Notes: generated from the letters alone by a model not told the origin. DNA of 5,337 nt from Gammaproteobacteria bacterium (GCA_013042035.1 JABDQX010000160.1:1-5337), one strand, 5' to 3'. Numbered from the stretch's first letter, positions 1-5,152 are shown. A program made the numbers and translations.

Positions 1-94
1 CGGTAATACCGTATCGCCCGACGGCATTGAACATTTCCGGAAAAATGCTGATGACGCCTACATGCAGCGCAATGATTTCGTCACGCGAAATCAT
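1..94 (-). CDS. trmD: tRNA (guanine-N1)-methyltransferase TrmD, N-terminal fragment (runs off the window)
   Basis: TrmD is the SPOUT-class enzyme that methylates G37 of tRNAs reading CNN codons, using S-adenosylmethionine, which prevents +1 frameshifting. Only the first 31 codons are present. Residues 12-22 read VGVISIFPEMF, the family signature at the very start of TrmD, followed by a YGIT segment (28-31) typical of the next conserved stretch. The ATG at 94-92 lies 4 bases after the rimM stop and is the only ATG, GTG or TTG in frame before the signature. It gives about 9 residues more than the usual start, which begins almost directly at the GVIS motif. No clear Shine-Dalgarno precedes it, so translation is probably coupled to rimM. 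Its place after rpsP and rimM matches the conserved rpsP-rimM-trmD-rplS operon; rplS would be expected beyond the left edge. Identity is firm despite the short fragment; the exact start is less so. Confidence 0.92.
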   Translation of the reverse strand, partial: MISRDEIIALHVGVISIFPEMFNAVGRYGIT

Positions 95-98
95 CGGG

Positions 99-605
99 CT
101 AAAAATCCGCGTCCCAATCCACGTGAATGACGCGATTTACCAAATCCACGGCGAGGATGACCGTCTCGGACACAAAAGGTATCAGCCGCTCCCGTTCTCC
201 CCTCACGACAAGGACGTCATTCGCGCCTGTTTCCATAAGCCGATCCACTCGGCCAAAATCAATGCCATTTCGTGTTATGACGCGACAACCGATAAGATCC
301 ACCCAGTAGTATTCTTCCTCACTGGGCGGCGGCAATTGATCTCTGGCAATAACAATATCCGCACCGACGAGTTCGAGCGCGGCATCGCGATCCTGGTATC
401 CCTCAAACCTGACGAGACAACCGTTTTTGTACTTCCGGCTGTCGGCAACCGCAATCCGTGCCTGTTGCCTTTCCTGAATGAGTCTGAGTTCCCAGGGGAA
501 ATAGCGTAATATATTATCTGCGGGCGCGGTAAAAGAATAGATTTTTACCCAGCCCCGTATCCCATAAACACCACTGATATGCCCAACGATAATCTCTCCT
601 TGCAT
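99..605 (-). CDS. rimM: Ribosome maturation factor RimM (16S rRNA processing)
   Basis: RimM is a cytoplasmic assembly factor that binds ribosomal protein S19 and helps mature the head of the 30S subunit and process 16S rRNA. The 168-residue protein is of normal family length. An N-terminal RimM beta-barrel covers about residues 4-91, with the hallmark YGIRGWVKIYS at 14-24 and a QDRDAALEL stretch at 71-79. A C-terminal PRC-barrel covers about 97-168, with YYWVDLIGC (99-107), LMETGANDVLVV (123-134), RLIPFV (140-145) and the terminal VDWDADF. The ATG at 605 is the first in frame after a TAA 18 bases upstream, so no longer start is possible. The bases just before it hold no Shine-Dalgarno; a perfect 10-bp hairpin lies 12 bases upstream instead. 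It follows rpsP by 72 bases and precedes trmD by 4, which is the standard operon layout. In E. coli rimM is translated far less than rpsP, and weak initiation here would fit that. Confidence 0.97.
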   Translation of the reverse strand: MQGEIIVGHISGVYGIRGWVKIYSFTAPADNILRYFPWELRLIQERQQARIAVADSRKYKNGCLVRFEGYQDRDAALELVGADIVIARDQLPPPSEEEYYWVDLIGCRVITRNGIDFGRVDRLMETGANDVLVVRGERERLIPFVSETVILAVDLVNRVIHVDWDADF

Positions 606-617
606 AGACGGAATAGT

Positions 618-640
618 ATGATTTTACCTTGTAAAATCAT
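618..640 (-). promoter_or_regulatory. Perfect 10-bp hairpin in the rpsP-rimM gap, just before the rimM start
   Basis: ATGATTTTAC (618-627) and GTAAAATCAT (631-640) are exact inverted repeats around a 3-base loop. In the mRNA the loop and first stem base carry AAGG, a Shine-Dalgarno-like string, but it is 22 bases from the rimM ATG and so not in normal position. No T-run follows on the minus strand, which argues against a classical terminator. A smaller 4-bp hairpin, CCGA/TCGG at 647-657, stands just before it in the transcript. The likely role, by inference, is to limit rimM translation or to act as an mRNA processing or stability signal separating the highly expressed rpsP from the poorly expressed downstream genes. 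Confidence 0.6.
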
Positions 641-677
641 ATGGCTCCGATTTTCGGCGGGCAGTTAGGCGACATAC

Positions 678-929
678 TCAGACAACCTGGGTTTGTGCTC
701 GGCGAAGCAGATTGGAAACACGCTCCGATAGCTTTGCTCCCTGGGATACCCAATAATCCGCGCGCGTTTTGTCAATGCGCAAACCTTCTTCATGAGCTGC
801 GGCGATTGGATTATAAAAACCTAATCGCTCGATAAACCGTCCATCGCGTGGCATGCGCGAGTCCGCAACTACCACGTGGTAAAAGGGGCGTTTTTTTGCG
901 CCGCTACGGGCTAGACGAATTTTTACCAT
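678..929 (-). CDS. rpsP: 30S ribosomal protein S16
   Basis: S16 is a small-subunit assembly protein that binds the 5' and central domains of 16S rRNA. The 83 residues match the usual length of about 82. The start MVKIRLARSGAKKRPFY is nearly identical to that of other proteobacterial S16 proteins, followed by VVVADSRMPRDGRFIERLGFYNP (residues 19-41), then EEGLRID and a WVSQGAKLSERV stretch (60-71). The whole chain is recognisable, with no frameshift or missing part. The ATG at 929-927 is preceded by AAGGA at 945-941, 11 bases away, a slightly long but usable spacing. It is the first gene of the rpsP-rimM-trmD operon and has its own candidate promoter 34-62 bases upstream of the start. Confidence 0.99.
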   Translation of the reverse strand: MVKIRLARSGAKKRPFYHVVVADSRMPRDGRFIERLGFYNPIAAAHEEGLRIDKTRADYWVSQGAKLSERVSNLLRRAQTQVV

Positions 930-940
930 GATTTTTCTGA

Positions 941-945
941 TCCTT
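941..945 (-). promoter_or_regulatory. Ribosome binding site of rpsP
   Basis: AAGGA on the minus strand, 11 bases before the rpsP ATG. It is one of only two good Shine-Dalgarno matches in the window (the other is that of serA); both have the same 11-base spacing, longer than the common 5-9. Confidence 0.65.
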
Positions 946-962
946 CGGAAAATAAACCGCGC

Positions 963-991
963 ATTTTACGCGCTGTACGTGAAAAATTCCA
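963..991 (-). promoter_or_regulatory. Candidate sigma70-type promoter of the rpsP operon with GC-rich discriminator
   Basis: On the minus strand, TAAAAT (968-963) matches five of six bases of the -10 consensus. A poor -35, TGGAAT (991-986, three of six), lies upstream with a 17-base spacer that is T-rich at its upstream end. Directly after the -10 comes GCGCGG. A GC-rich discriminator at this place is a known hallmark of ribosomal promoters under negative stringent control by ppGpp/DksA. The site lies in the 79-base gap between pheA and rpsP, where a promoter is expected because this operon is normally transcribed independently. The weak -35 keeps confidence moderate. Confidence 0.55.
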
Positions 992-1008
992 TTCCCGCTT
1001 TGAATGCG

Positions 1009-2130
1009 TTATACCATCGCCTTCGGGTAAGAACCCAGAATCTTGAACAGTATCGCGTTCCGCTCGATTTCCTGTAAGGCTTCGGCAACGTGCGCCTCTT
1101 CCGCATGACCGTCGATATCCACAAAAAATACATATTCCCAAAGGCCACTACGGGCTGGGCGCGACTCGATGCGTGTCATGCTGATTGCACGTTTGGCAAA
1201 TGGCTCGATAAGTCCGAACAGTGCACCGGGCCGATCTTTTACCGATAGCAATAGTGAGGTTTTATCCTTCCCGGAGCCTGGTACCCTTCTGGAACCGATG
1301 ACCAGGAATCGGGTCGTGTTGTCCGGTTCATCCTCGATATTCGAGACAAGCGGATGAAGCCCATATATCCCTGCCGCGATATCGCCGGCGATGGCTGCCG
1401 TACCAGATTCCAACGCGGCGCGGCGCGCCCCCTCGGCGTTGCTGGCAACGGCTACCCGATCGGCCCCGGGCAGGTAGCGATCCAACCATTTTCGGCACTG
1501 GGCCAGGGATTGCTGGTGGGAGTAAACTCTTTTTATCTTTTGGAGATCAGAATCTTTCGAGGATAATGCCAGCAGATGGTGATGTATGCGCAACATCACC
1601 TCACCGCAGATCACGAGCGGTGATCGAACGAACATATCCAGGGTGTGATTAACCACGCCCTCGCTGGAGTTTTCAGCCGGTACGACGCCACAGTCACAGC
1701 CACCGGATTCCACTTCCCGGAATACCGCATCTATTGCATCGAACGGCGTGGTTTCCACTGATTGCCCGAAGTGACGAAACACCGCAGCCTCGGTGAAGGT
1801 GCCTCGTGGGCCCAGAAAGGCGATTGACAGGGGAGATTGCAAGGCACGGCATGCGGACATGATCTCTTTGAATAACCTTGCGATCTCCGGATTTGGCAAG
1901 GGACCCTCATTGGTTGCCAGGAGTTTCCGTAGAACCTCCGCCTCCCGATCCGGGCGATAGTAATGCTCACCGTTTGTGTTGGTGTTATCCGTGGCACCGG
2001 TAGGGTTTTCCTTGCACGCCGCGATCCCCACCGCGATGCGTCCACGTTGGTTGAGCAGTGAAAGCAATTCGCGATCCACATTATCGATTTGGTCGCGCAG
2101 TGTTTTTAGTTTTTGTTGGTTGGCGATCAT
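1009..2130 (-). CDS. pheA: Bifunctional chorismate mutase / prephenate dehydratase (P-protein)
   Basis: PheA converts chorismate to prephenate and prephenate to phenylpyruvate in phenylalanine synthesis. The 373-residue chain has three parts. An AroQ-type chorismate mutase occupies about 1-98, with active-site Arg12, Arg29 and Lys40 in the expected places and the YRPDRE segment at 58-63. The dehydratase spans about 103-278, with FLGPRGTFTEAA (105-116), VPAENSSEGVVNHT (150-163), YSHQQSLAQC (203-212) and the catalytic TRF motif at 273-275. A C-terminal ACT domain (about 291-368) carries GALF (302-305) and ESRP (322-325), the GALV/ESRP pair that binds phenylalanine for feedback inhibition. Between mutase helices, residues 41-56 are an Asn/Thr/Gly-rich stretch a little longer than usual. 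The ATG at 2130 is set by homology, but no Shine-Dalgarno precedes it; the DUF29 stop is 19 bases upstream, so initiation may depend on that gene. In many relatives hisC, tyrA or aroA follow pheA; here rpsP does. Confidence 0.97.
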   Translation of the reverse strand: MIANQQKLKTLRDQIDNVDRELLSLLNQRGRIAVGIAACKENPTGATDNTNTNGEHYYRPDREAEVLRKLLATNEGPLPNPEIARLFKEIMSACRALQSPLSIAFLGPRGTFTEAAVFRHFGQSVETTPFDAIDAVFREVESGGCDCGVVPAENSSEGVVNHTLDMFVRSPLVICGEVMLRIHHHLLALSSKDSDLQKIKRVYSHQQSLAQCRKWLDRYLPGADRVAVASNAEGARRAALESGTAAIAGDIAAGIYGLHPLVSNIEDEPDNTTRFLVIGSRRVPGSGKDKTSLLLSVKDRPGALFGLIEPFAKRAISMTRIESRPARSGLWEYVFFVDIDGHAEEAHVAEALQEIERNAILFKILGSYPKAMV

Positions 2131-2149
2131 GGGGTGATAAATTTCGGAT

Positions 2150-2593
2150 TTAGCCGATCTCGGGAAAAAAACCGTTGTCCATTATCTGTTCGAAAGACCA
2201 GGGACACTCAGCGGGGAAGGTATCTTTCGACAGCCCCGTTTCTTTAGCAGCGCCATTGATGGCGTATCTGTAGCCGCGTTCCAAGGCTTCCGGTAGTTTG
2301 CTTGAAAGGCTTGGGTTATCTTTCATGTGATCTTCCAGTTCAGCGCGTTGTTCCTCAATACTGTAACGCCATCTGTTGCCCCGGTGACTCGGCTGATATT
2401 GCCACTTTAACAAATGCACGAAAAGAATTTTCAACCGACTCTCCAATTCCCGTTTCAGACTCTTGCCCATATCTTCGATTTCTTCCACGATATTTTCTAT
2501 ATCGATCGCAACCAGATTTCCCGCCCTCAGCAATTCGGTTTGTCGGTTTACCCAGCCATAGAAGTCGGTGTTGTAAAGTGATTGATTCATCAT
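2150..2593 (-). CDS. DUF29 family protein of unknown function
   Basis: This 147-residue protein fits the DUF29 family along its full length: YNTDFYGW (7-14), LLRAG (21-25), an acidic IENIVEEIEDMG (32-43), HLLKWQYQP (60-68), an RW..SIEEQR segment (74-83), NPSL (93-96) and the closing FPAECPW (126-132). The family is mostly alpha-helical, lacks an agreed function, and is scattered and often multi-copy in cyanobacteria and some proteobacteria. There is no signal peptide or membrane segment, so it is probably cytoplasmic. Two ATGs in tandem (2593 and 2590) could serve as the start; AAGAGA about 14 bases upstream is a poor Shine-Dalgarno and partly sits in a 7-bp hairpin. A hand count gives about 48% GC for 2161-2580 against about 59% for part of serA (3001-3180), which fits later acquisition without proving it. 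It lies between serA and pheA, where no DUF29 gene is expected, and probably shares their transcript. Confidence 0.9.
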   Translation of the reverse strand: MMNQSLYNTDFYGWVNRQTELLRAGNLVAIDIENIVEEIEDMGKSLKRELESRLKILFVHLLKWQYQPSHRGNRWRYSIEEQRAELEDHMKDNPSLSSKLPEALERGYRYAINGAAKETGLSKDTFPAECPWSFEQIMDNGFFPEIG

Positions 2594-2608
2594 TTAGGCG
2601 CTGTATCT

Positions 2609-2632
2609 CTTGCAGATTTCAGGGACTGCAAG
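2609..2632 (-). repeat. Small inverted repeat in the DUF29 leader
   Basis: CTTGCAG (2609-2615) and CTGCAAG (2626-2632) are exact 7-bp inverted repeats with a 10-base loop. In the mRNA the downstream arm ends inside AAGAGA, the only Shine-Dalgarno-like string before the DUF29 start, so folding could reduce its translation. No convincing promoter was seen between this repeat and the end of serA. A 7-bp match can arise by chance, so its function is uncertain. Confidence 0.4.
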
Positions 2633-2667
2633 TATTTGTGGTTTGTCTCTTCGATGTATTGAAACGA

Positions 2668-2707
2668 TCTTGTTCTTGAGCTTGCTGATGCAAGCTTAAG
2701 AACAAGA
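2668..2707 (-). terminator. Long hairpin at the serA 3' end (terminator-like, without a U-run)
   Basis: TCTTGTTCTTGAGCTTGC (2668-2685) and GCAAGCTTAAGAACAAGA (2690-2707) form an 18-bp stem with a single non-Watson-Crick position around a 4-base loop. It is the most stable hairpin in the window. The serA stop codon (2698-2696) lies within its 5' arm, so the last serA codons are part of the stem. On the minus strand it is followed by TCGTTTCAATAC rather than a run of T, so efficient intrinsic termination is not assured. It could be a weak terminator, a 3'-end stabiliser allowing separate levels of serA and DUF29-pheA mRNA, or a junction left by insertion of the DUF29 gene. Confidence 0.6.
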
Positions 2708-3868
2708 CAGCGCCCGCGCTATCATGACACCCTCGATCCCGGCGATTCGCTCGATTACTTCCTGTGGTACCGGTTCTTGCACATCGATCAAGGTGTAGGC
2801 CAGTTCGTTACGGGATCGGTTGGACATATCCAGGATGTTCAAGTGGGCATCGGCTAGTGTCGTGGATATCTGACCAAGCATGTTGGGGACATTTGCATTG
2901 ACGATGGCAAGCCGGAATCCTTCGCCGGGGGGCATGTCTACCGTGGGGAAGTTGATGGAATTGTTGATTGTGCCGTTTTCCAGAAAATCACGAACCTGAT
3001 CCGCGACCATGACCGCGCAATTATCCTCGGCCTCTTCGGTGGACGCCCCAAGATGTGGCAACATAATCGCGCGCGGATTGTCCTTGAAGGAATTGCCGGG
3101 GAAATCAGACACATAAGCGTGCAGTTTGCCAGCGCCAAGGGCGCTTAGCACCGCTTCTTCACTGACTACCTCGCTGCGCGAGAAGTTCAGGAGGACAGCG
3201 CCATCGCGCATCATGGGAAGCCGTTTGTCGTCCAACATCTGGCGAGTCGCGTCCGTTAACGGGACGTGTATGCTGACGAAGTCGGAACGCGTCAGGAGAT
3301 CATCGATGCTGATGGCTTGTTGTACCGTCGATGATAACTGCCAGGCCCGACGGACGGTGATCGATGGATCATAACCAATAACCTTCATCCCCAGCGAGAG
3401 CGCCGCGTTGGAAACCAACACGCCGATGGCCCCGAGACCGATGACCCCGAGGGTGCGGCCCGGCAACTCGAATCCTTTGTACTGTTTCTTTCCTGCCTCT
3501 ACCTGTTTTTGTATTTCCTGGTCGTTACCCGTGAGGTTGCGCGCGTAGTCCCATGCGGGGCAAAGATTACGGGCCGCCAGGAACATGCCCGCCAACACGA
3601 GTTCCTTGACGGCGTTGGCGTTGGCCCCTGGGCTATTGAAGACCGGGATCCCACGAGCGCTGAGTTTGTCCACGGGGATATTATTGACACCCGCCCCGGC
3701 CCGGCCCACCGCTTTCAAGCTCTTGGGAATCTCCATATCGTGCATTTTGTAGGAACGCAAAAGGATCGCATCCGGGTTTTGGATTTCCGAAGCGACTTCG
3801 TATCGATCCCGTGGCAGACGCTCCAATCCTTTGACGGAAATACTGTTTAGGGTAAGTATTTTGCACAT
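2696..3868 (-). CDS. serA: D-3-phosphoglycerate dehydrogenase, ACT-domain type
   Basis: SerA oxidises 3-phosphoglycerate to 3-phosphohydroxypyruvate with NAD+, the first step of serine synthesis and directly before SerC. The 390-residue chain has a split substrate domain (about 1-95 and 270-310). The Rossmann domain (about 96-268) carries the nucleotide loop GLGAIG at 144-149 and an acidic residue in GYDPS (D167). The active-site Arg is R231 (NFSRSEVV) and the His is H272 (LPHLGAS). A C-terminal ACT domain (about 318-388) has NVPNMLGQI (326-334), the usual effector-binding turn, so serine feedback is likely. Odd point: the canonical catalytic Glu of the FP.EP motif is replaced, since residues 255-260 read DFPGNS. 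My recollection is that other SerA proteins of this ~390-residue ACT class also read DFP without that Glu, so this may be a subfamily trait. The start at 3868 has AGGAG 11 bases upstream. The 3' end lies inside a large hairpin. Confidence 0.95.
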   Translation of the reverse strand: MCKILTLNSISVKGLERLPRDRYEVASEIQNPDAILLRSYKMHDMEIPKSLKAVGRAGAGVNNIPVDKLSARGIPVFNSPGANANAVKELVLAGMFLAARNLCPAWDYARNLTGNDQEIQKQVEAGKKQYKGFELPGRTLGVIGLGAIGVLVSNAALSLGMKVIGYDPSITVRRAWQLSSTVQQAISIDDLLTRSDFVSIHVPLTDATRQMLDDKRLPMMRDGAVLLNFSRSEVVSEEAVLSALGAGKLHAYVSDFPGNSFKDNPRAIMLPHLGASTEEAEDNCAVMVADQVRDFLENGTINNSINFPTVDMPPGEGFRLAIVNANVPNMLGQISTTLADAHLNILDMSNRSRNELAYTLIDVQEPVPQEVIERIAGIEGVMIARALSCS

Positions 3869-3879
3869 GTGTAATTTTT

Positions 3880-3884
3880 CTCCT
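3880..3884 (-). promoter_or_regulatory. Ribosome binding site of serA
   Basis: AGGAG on the minus strand, 11 bases before the serA ATG. It supports the chosen start, which also agrees with the conserved N-terminus (KILTLNSISVKGL). It lies 39 bases beyond the structured element that separates serC from serA. Confidence 0.75.
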
Positions 3885-3923
3885 ATAAATTTCGGCGCGA
3901 TCGGAATTTGGGCGATTGCCGGA

Positions 3924-4052
3924 AAAGAATATACCGGAGTGCGCGGGATTTTCGTTCATCTTCAAGTCCGCACGGTAGGGGCATAGCGAGTTATGTAACT
4001 ACCGTACAACGTAGAAGCTGGGCGAAAAGCCAAGCAGGCCGGTATATTCTTT
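3924..4052 (-). other. 129-base structured element between serC and serA (14-bp perfect terminal inverted repeat)
   Basis: AAAGAATATACCGG (3924-3937) and CCGGTATATTCTTT (4039-4052) are perfect inverted repeats enclosing 101 bases. Inside lie three further pairings: GCTGGGC/GCCAAGC (4017-4023 with 4029-4035, one mismatch, 5-base loop), ACGGTAG/CTACCGT (3972-3978 with 3999-4005, 20-base loop), and GTGCG/CGCAC (3939-3943 with 3969-3973). The last two overlap by two bases, which trimming either one resolves. Together they could fold as a four-way junction closed by the long helix. The 20-base loop contains most of a 12-base near-palindrome, AGTTATGTAACT (3989-4000). No ORF of note lies within. 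It may be a structured leader RNA controlling serA, or a small inverted-repeat element (MITE) inserted between serC and serA. ATTGCC occurs on both sides (3915-3920 and 4060-4065) but not flush with the repeats. It matches no RNA family I recognise. Confidence 0.6.
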
Positions 4053-4069
4053 GACAGAAATTGCCTTAA

Positions 4070-5152
4070 TTACCCATACCGCCGCTCGAAATCCTCCATG
4101 AATGCTACCAGGGCATCCACGCCCGCTTTGGGCATGGCATTATAGATGCTGGCCCGCATACCGCCCACGGAGCGATGTCCTTTAAGGGTCTTGAGGCCGA
4201 CAGTCGCAGCCTCGGAAAGAAATTTACTATCGAGATCCGCATCGGCCAATGTAAAAGGAACGTTCATTCTTGAACGGCATGCCGGATCCACCGGGTTGGC
4301 ATAGAATGTGGAACCGTCAATAGCGGCGTATAACTTGTCCGCCTTGCGTTGGTTGTGCTCGGCGATGGCGGTAAGGCCACCCTGTTCGAGCAACCATTCG
4401 AATACAAGCCCCGCCATATACCAGGCAAATGCCGGTGGGGTATTGGTCATGGAATCGGCATCGGCCTGGGTTTTGTAGTTAACTACCGAGGGTGTCCACG
4501 CCCTGGCCTTCCCTATGAGATCTTCTCGTGCTATTACGATGGTAACCCCCGCAGGACCGATGTTTTTCTGGGCGCCCGCGTAGATGATGCCGAATCGATT
4601 GACGTCGATGGGGCGAGAGAGGATATTCGAGGACATATCGACGACAAGCGGGACGTCACCGGCATCCGGGATGCCGTGGAATTCTACCCCACCAATGGTT
4701 TCGTTGGGGGTGTAGTGCAGATAAGCCGCATTGGGGCTTTTTTTCCAGGTGGATTCGTCCGGGACGGCCGTGTATCCACCGTCTTTGTCGCTTGCAGCCA
4801 CATTGACATCACAGAATTTTTTGGCCTCCTTGATGGCCTTGACCGACCATTGACCGGTATCCACGTAGTCGACGGTATCTTTTGGTCCACTCAGATTGAG
4901 GGGGACGGCAGCAAACTGCATGCTGGCCCCACCCTGGAGAAATAACACCTTATAGGTATTGGGAATCTCCATGAGTTTTCGCAGATTCGCCTCGGCACCC
5001 TCGGCAATGGATATGAATTCCTTGCCTCGGTGGCTCATTTCCATGACCGACATTCCGCTCCCATTCCAGTCAAGCAGTTCTTCTTTTGCCCGTTCGAGCA
5101 CGCTCTCGGGCAATATCGCCGGTCCCGCGCTAAAATTGTAGATTCTCGACAT
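4070..5152 (-). CDS. serC: Phosphoserine aminotransferase
   Basis: SerC is a pyridoxal-phosphate (PLP) enzyme that transfers the amino group of glutamate to 3-phosphohydroxypyruvate, giving phosphoserine; the same enzyme acts on the matching intermediate of PLP synthesis. The 360 residues equal the usual class V aminotransferase length. Visible motifs are YNFSAGPA (5-12), the phosphate-binding SHRGKEF (40-46, His41/Arg42), GGASMQF (74-80), TGQW with the PLP-stacking Trp102, HYTPNETIGGVEF (146-158), VDMSSN with Asp172, and AGAQKNIGP, whose Lys196 forms the Schiff base. Substrate-binding residues His326/Arg327 (KGHRSVGGMR) and Arg333 follow. All key residues are present. The ATG at 5152 is 4 bases after GAGAGAG, a partial Shine-Dalgarno. 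Its own promoter was not clearly seen in the 185 bases upstream, which consist largely of inverted repeats. serA follows after 201 bases, so the two steps are probably co-transcribed. Confidence 0.98.
   Translation of the reverse strand: MSRIYNFSAGPAILPESVLERAKEELLDWNGSGMSVMEMSHRGKEFISIAEGAEANLRKLMEIPNTYKVLFLQGGASMQFAAVPLNLSGPKDTVDYVDTGQWSVKAIKEAKKFCDVNVAASDKDGGYTAVPDESTWKKSPNAAYLHYTPNETIGGVEFHGIPDAGDVPLVVDMSSNILSRPIDVNRFGIIYAGAQKNIGPAGVTIVIAREDLIGKARAWTPSVVNYKTQADADSMTNTPPAFAWYMAGLVFEWLLEQGGLTAIAEHNQRKADKLYAAIDGSTFYANPVDPACRSRMNVPFTLADADLDSKFLSEAATVGLKTLKGHRSVGGMRASIYNAMPKAGVDALVAFMEDFERRYG

Noticed and set aside
27..509. A 160-codon open frame on the plus strand opposite rimM
   Set aside because: It lies antisense within rimM, which is unmistakable by homology. 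Its product has no recognisable motif, and no ribosome binding site or promoter supports it.
960..976. A CGCG...CGCG inverted repeat as the pheA terminator
   Set aside because: The stem is only four base pairs with a 7-base loop and no T-run close behind; the same bases are better explained as the -10 and discriminator of the rpsP promoter.
1966..2010. The Asn/Thr/Gly-rich stretch in PheA (residues 41-56) as a frameshift or inserted repeat
   Set aside because: The reading frame is intact on both sides, and this linker between mutase helices varies in length and composition across the family, so it is ordinary variation.
1731..2081. A 116-codon minus-strand frame inside pheA
   Set aside because: It is an alternative frame of the pheA coding sequence; the pheA frame holds all catalytic motifs without interruption.
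3681..3965. A 94-codon minus-strand frame overlapping the serA start
   Set aside because: It overlaps most of the first 190 bases of serA in another frame and has no family resemblance. The serA frame has the ribosome binding site and the conserved N-terminus.
4051..4079. Plus-strand TTGACA as an antisense promoter
   Set aside because: The hexamer is a perfect -35, but at 16-18 bases spacing only weak -10 candidates such as CATACC occur, and no plus-strand gene follows.
4349..4945. A 198-codon open frame on the plus strand opposite serC
   Set aside because: It is wholly antisense to serC, whose entire length is conserved. Long antisense frames are common opposite GC-biased coding sequence.
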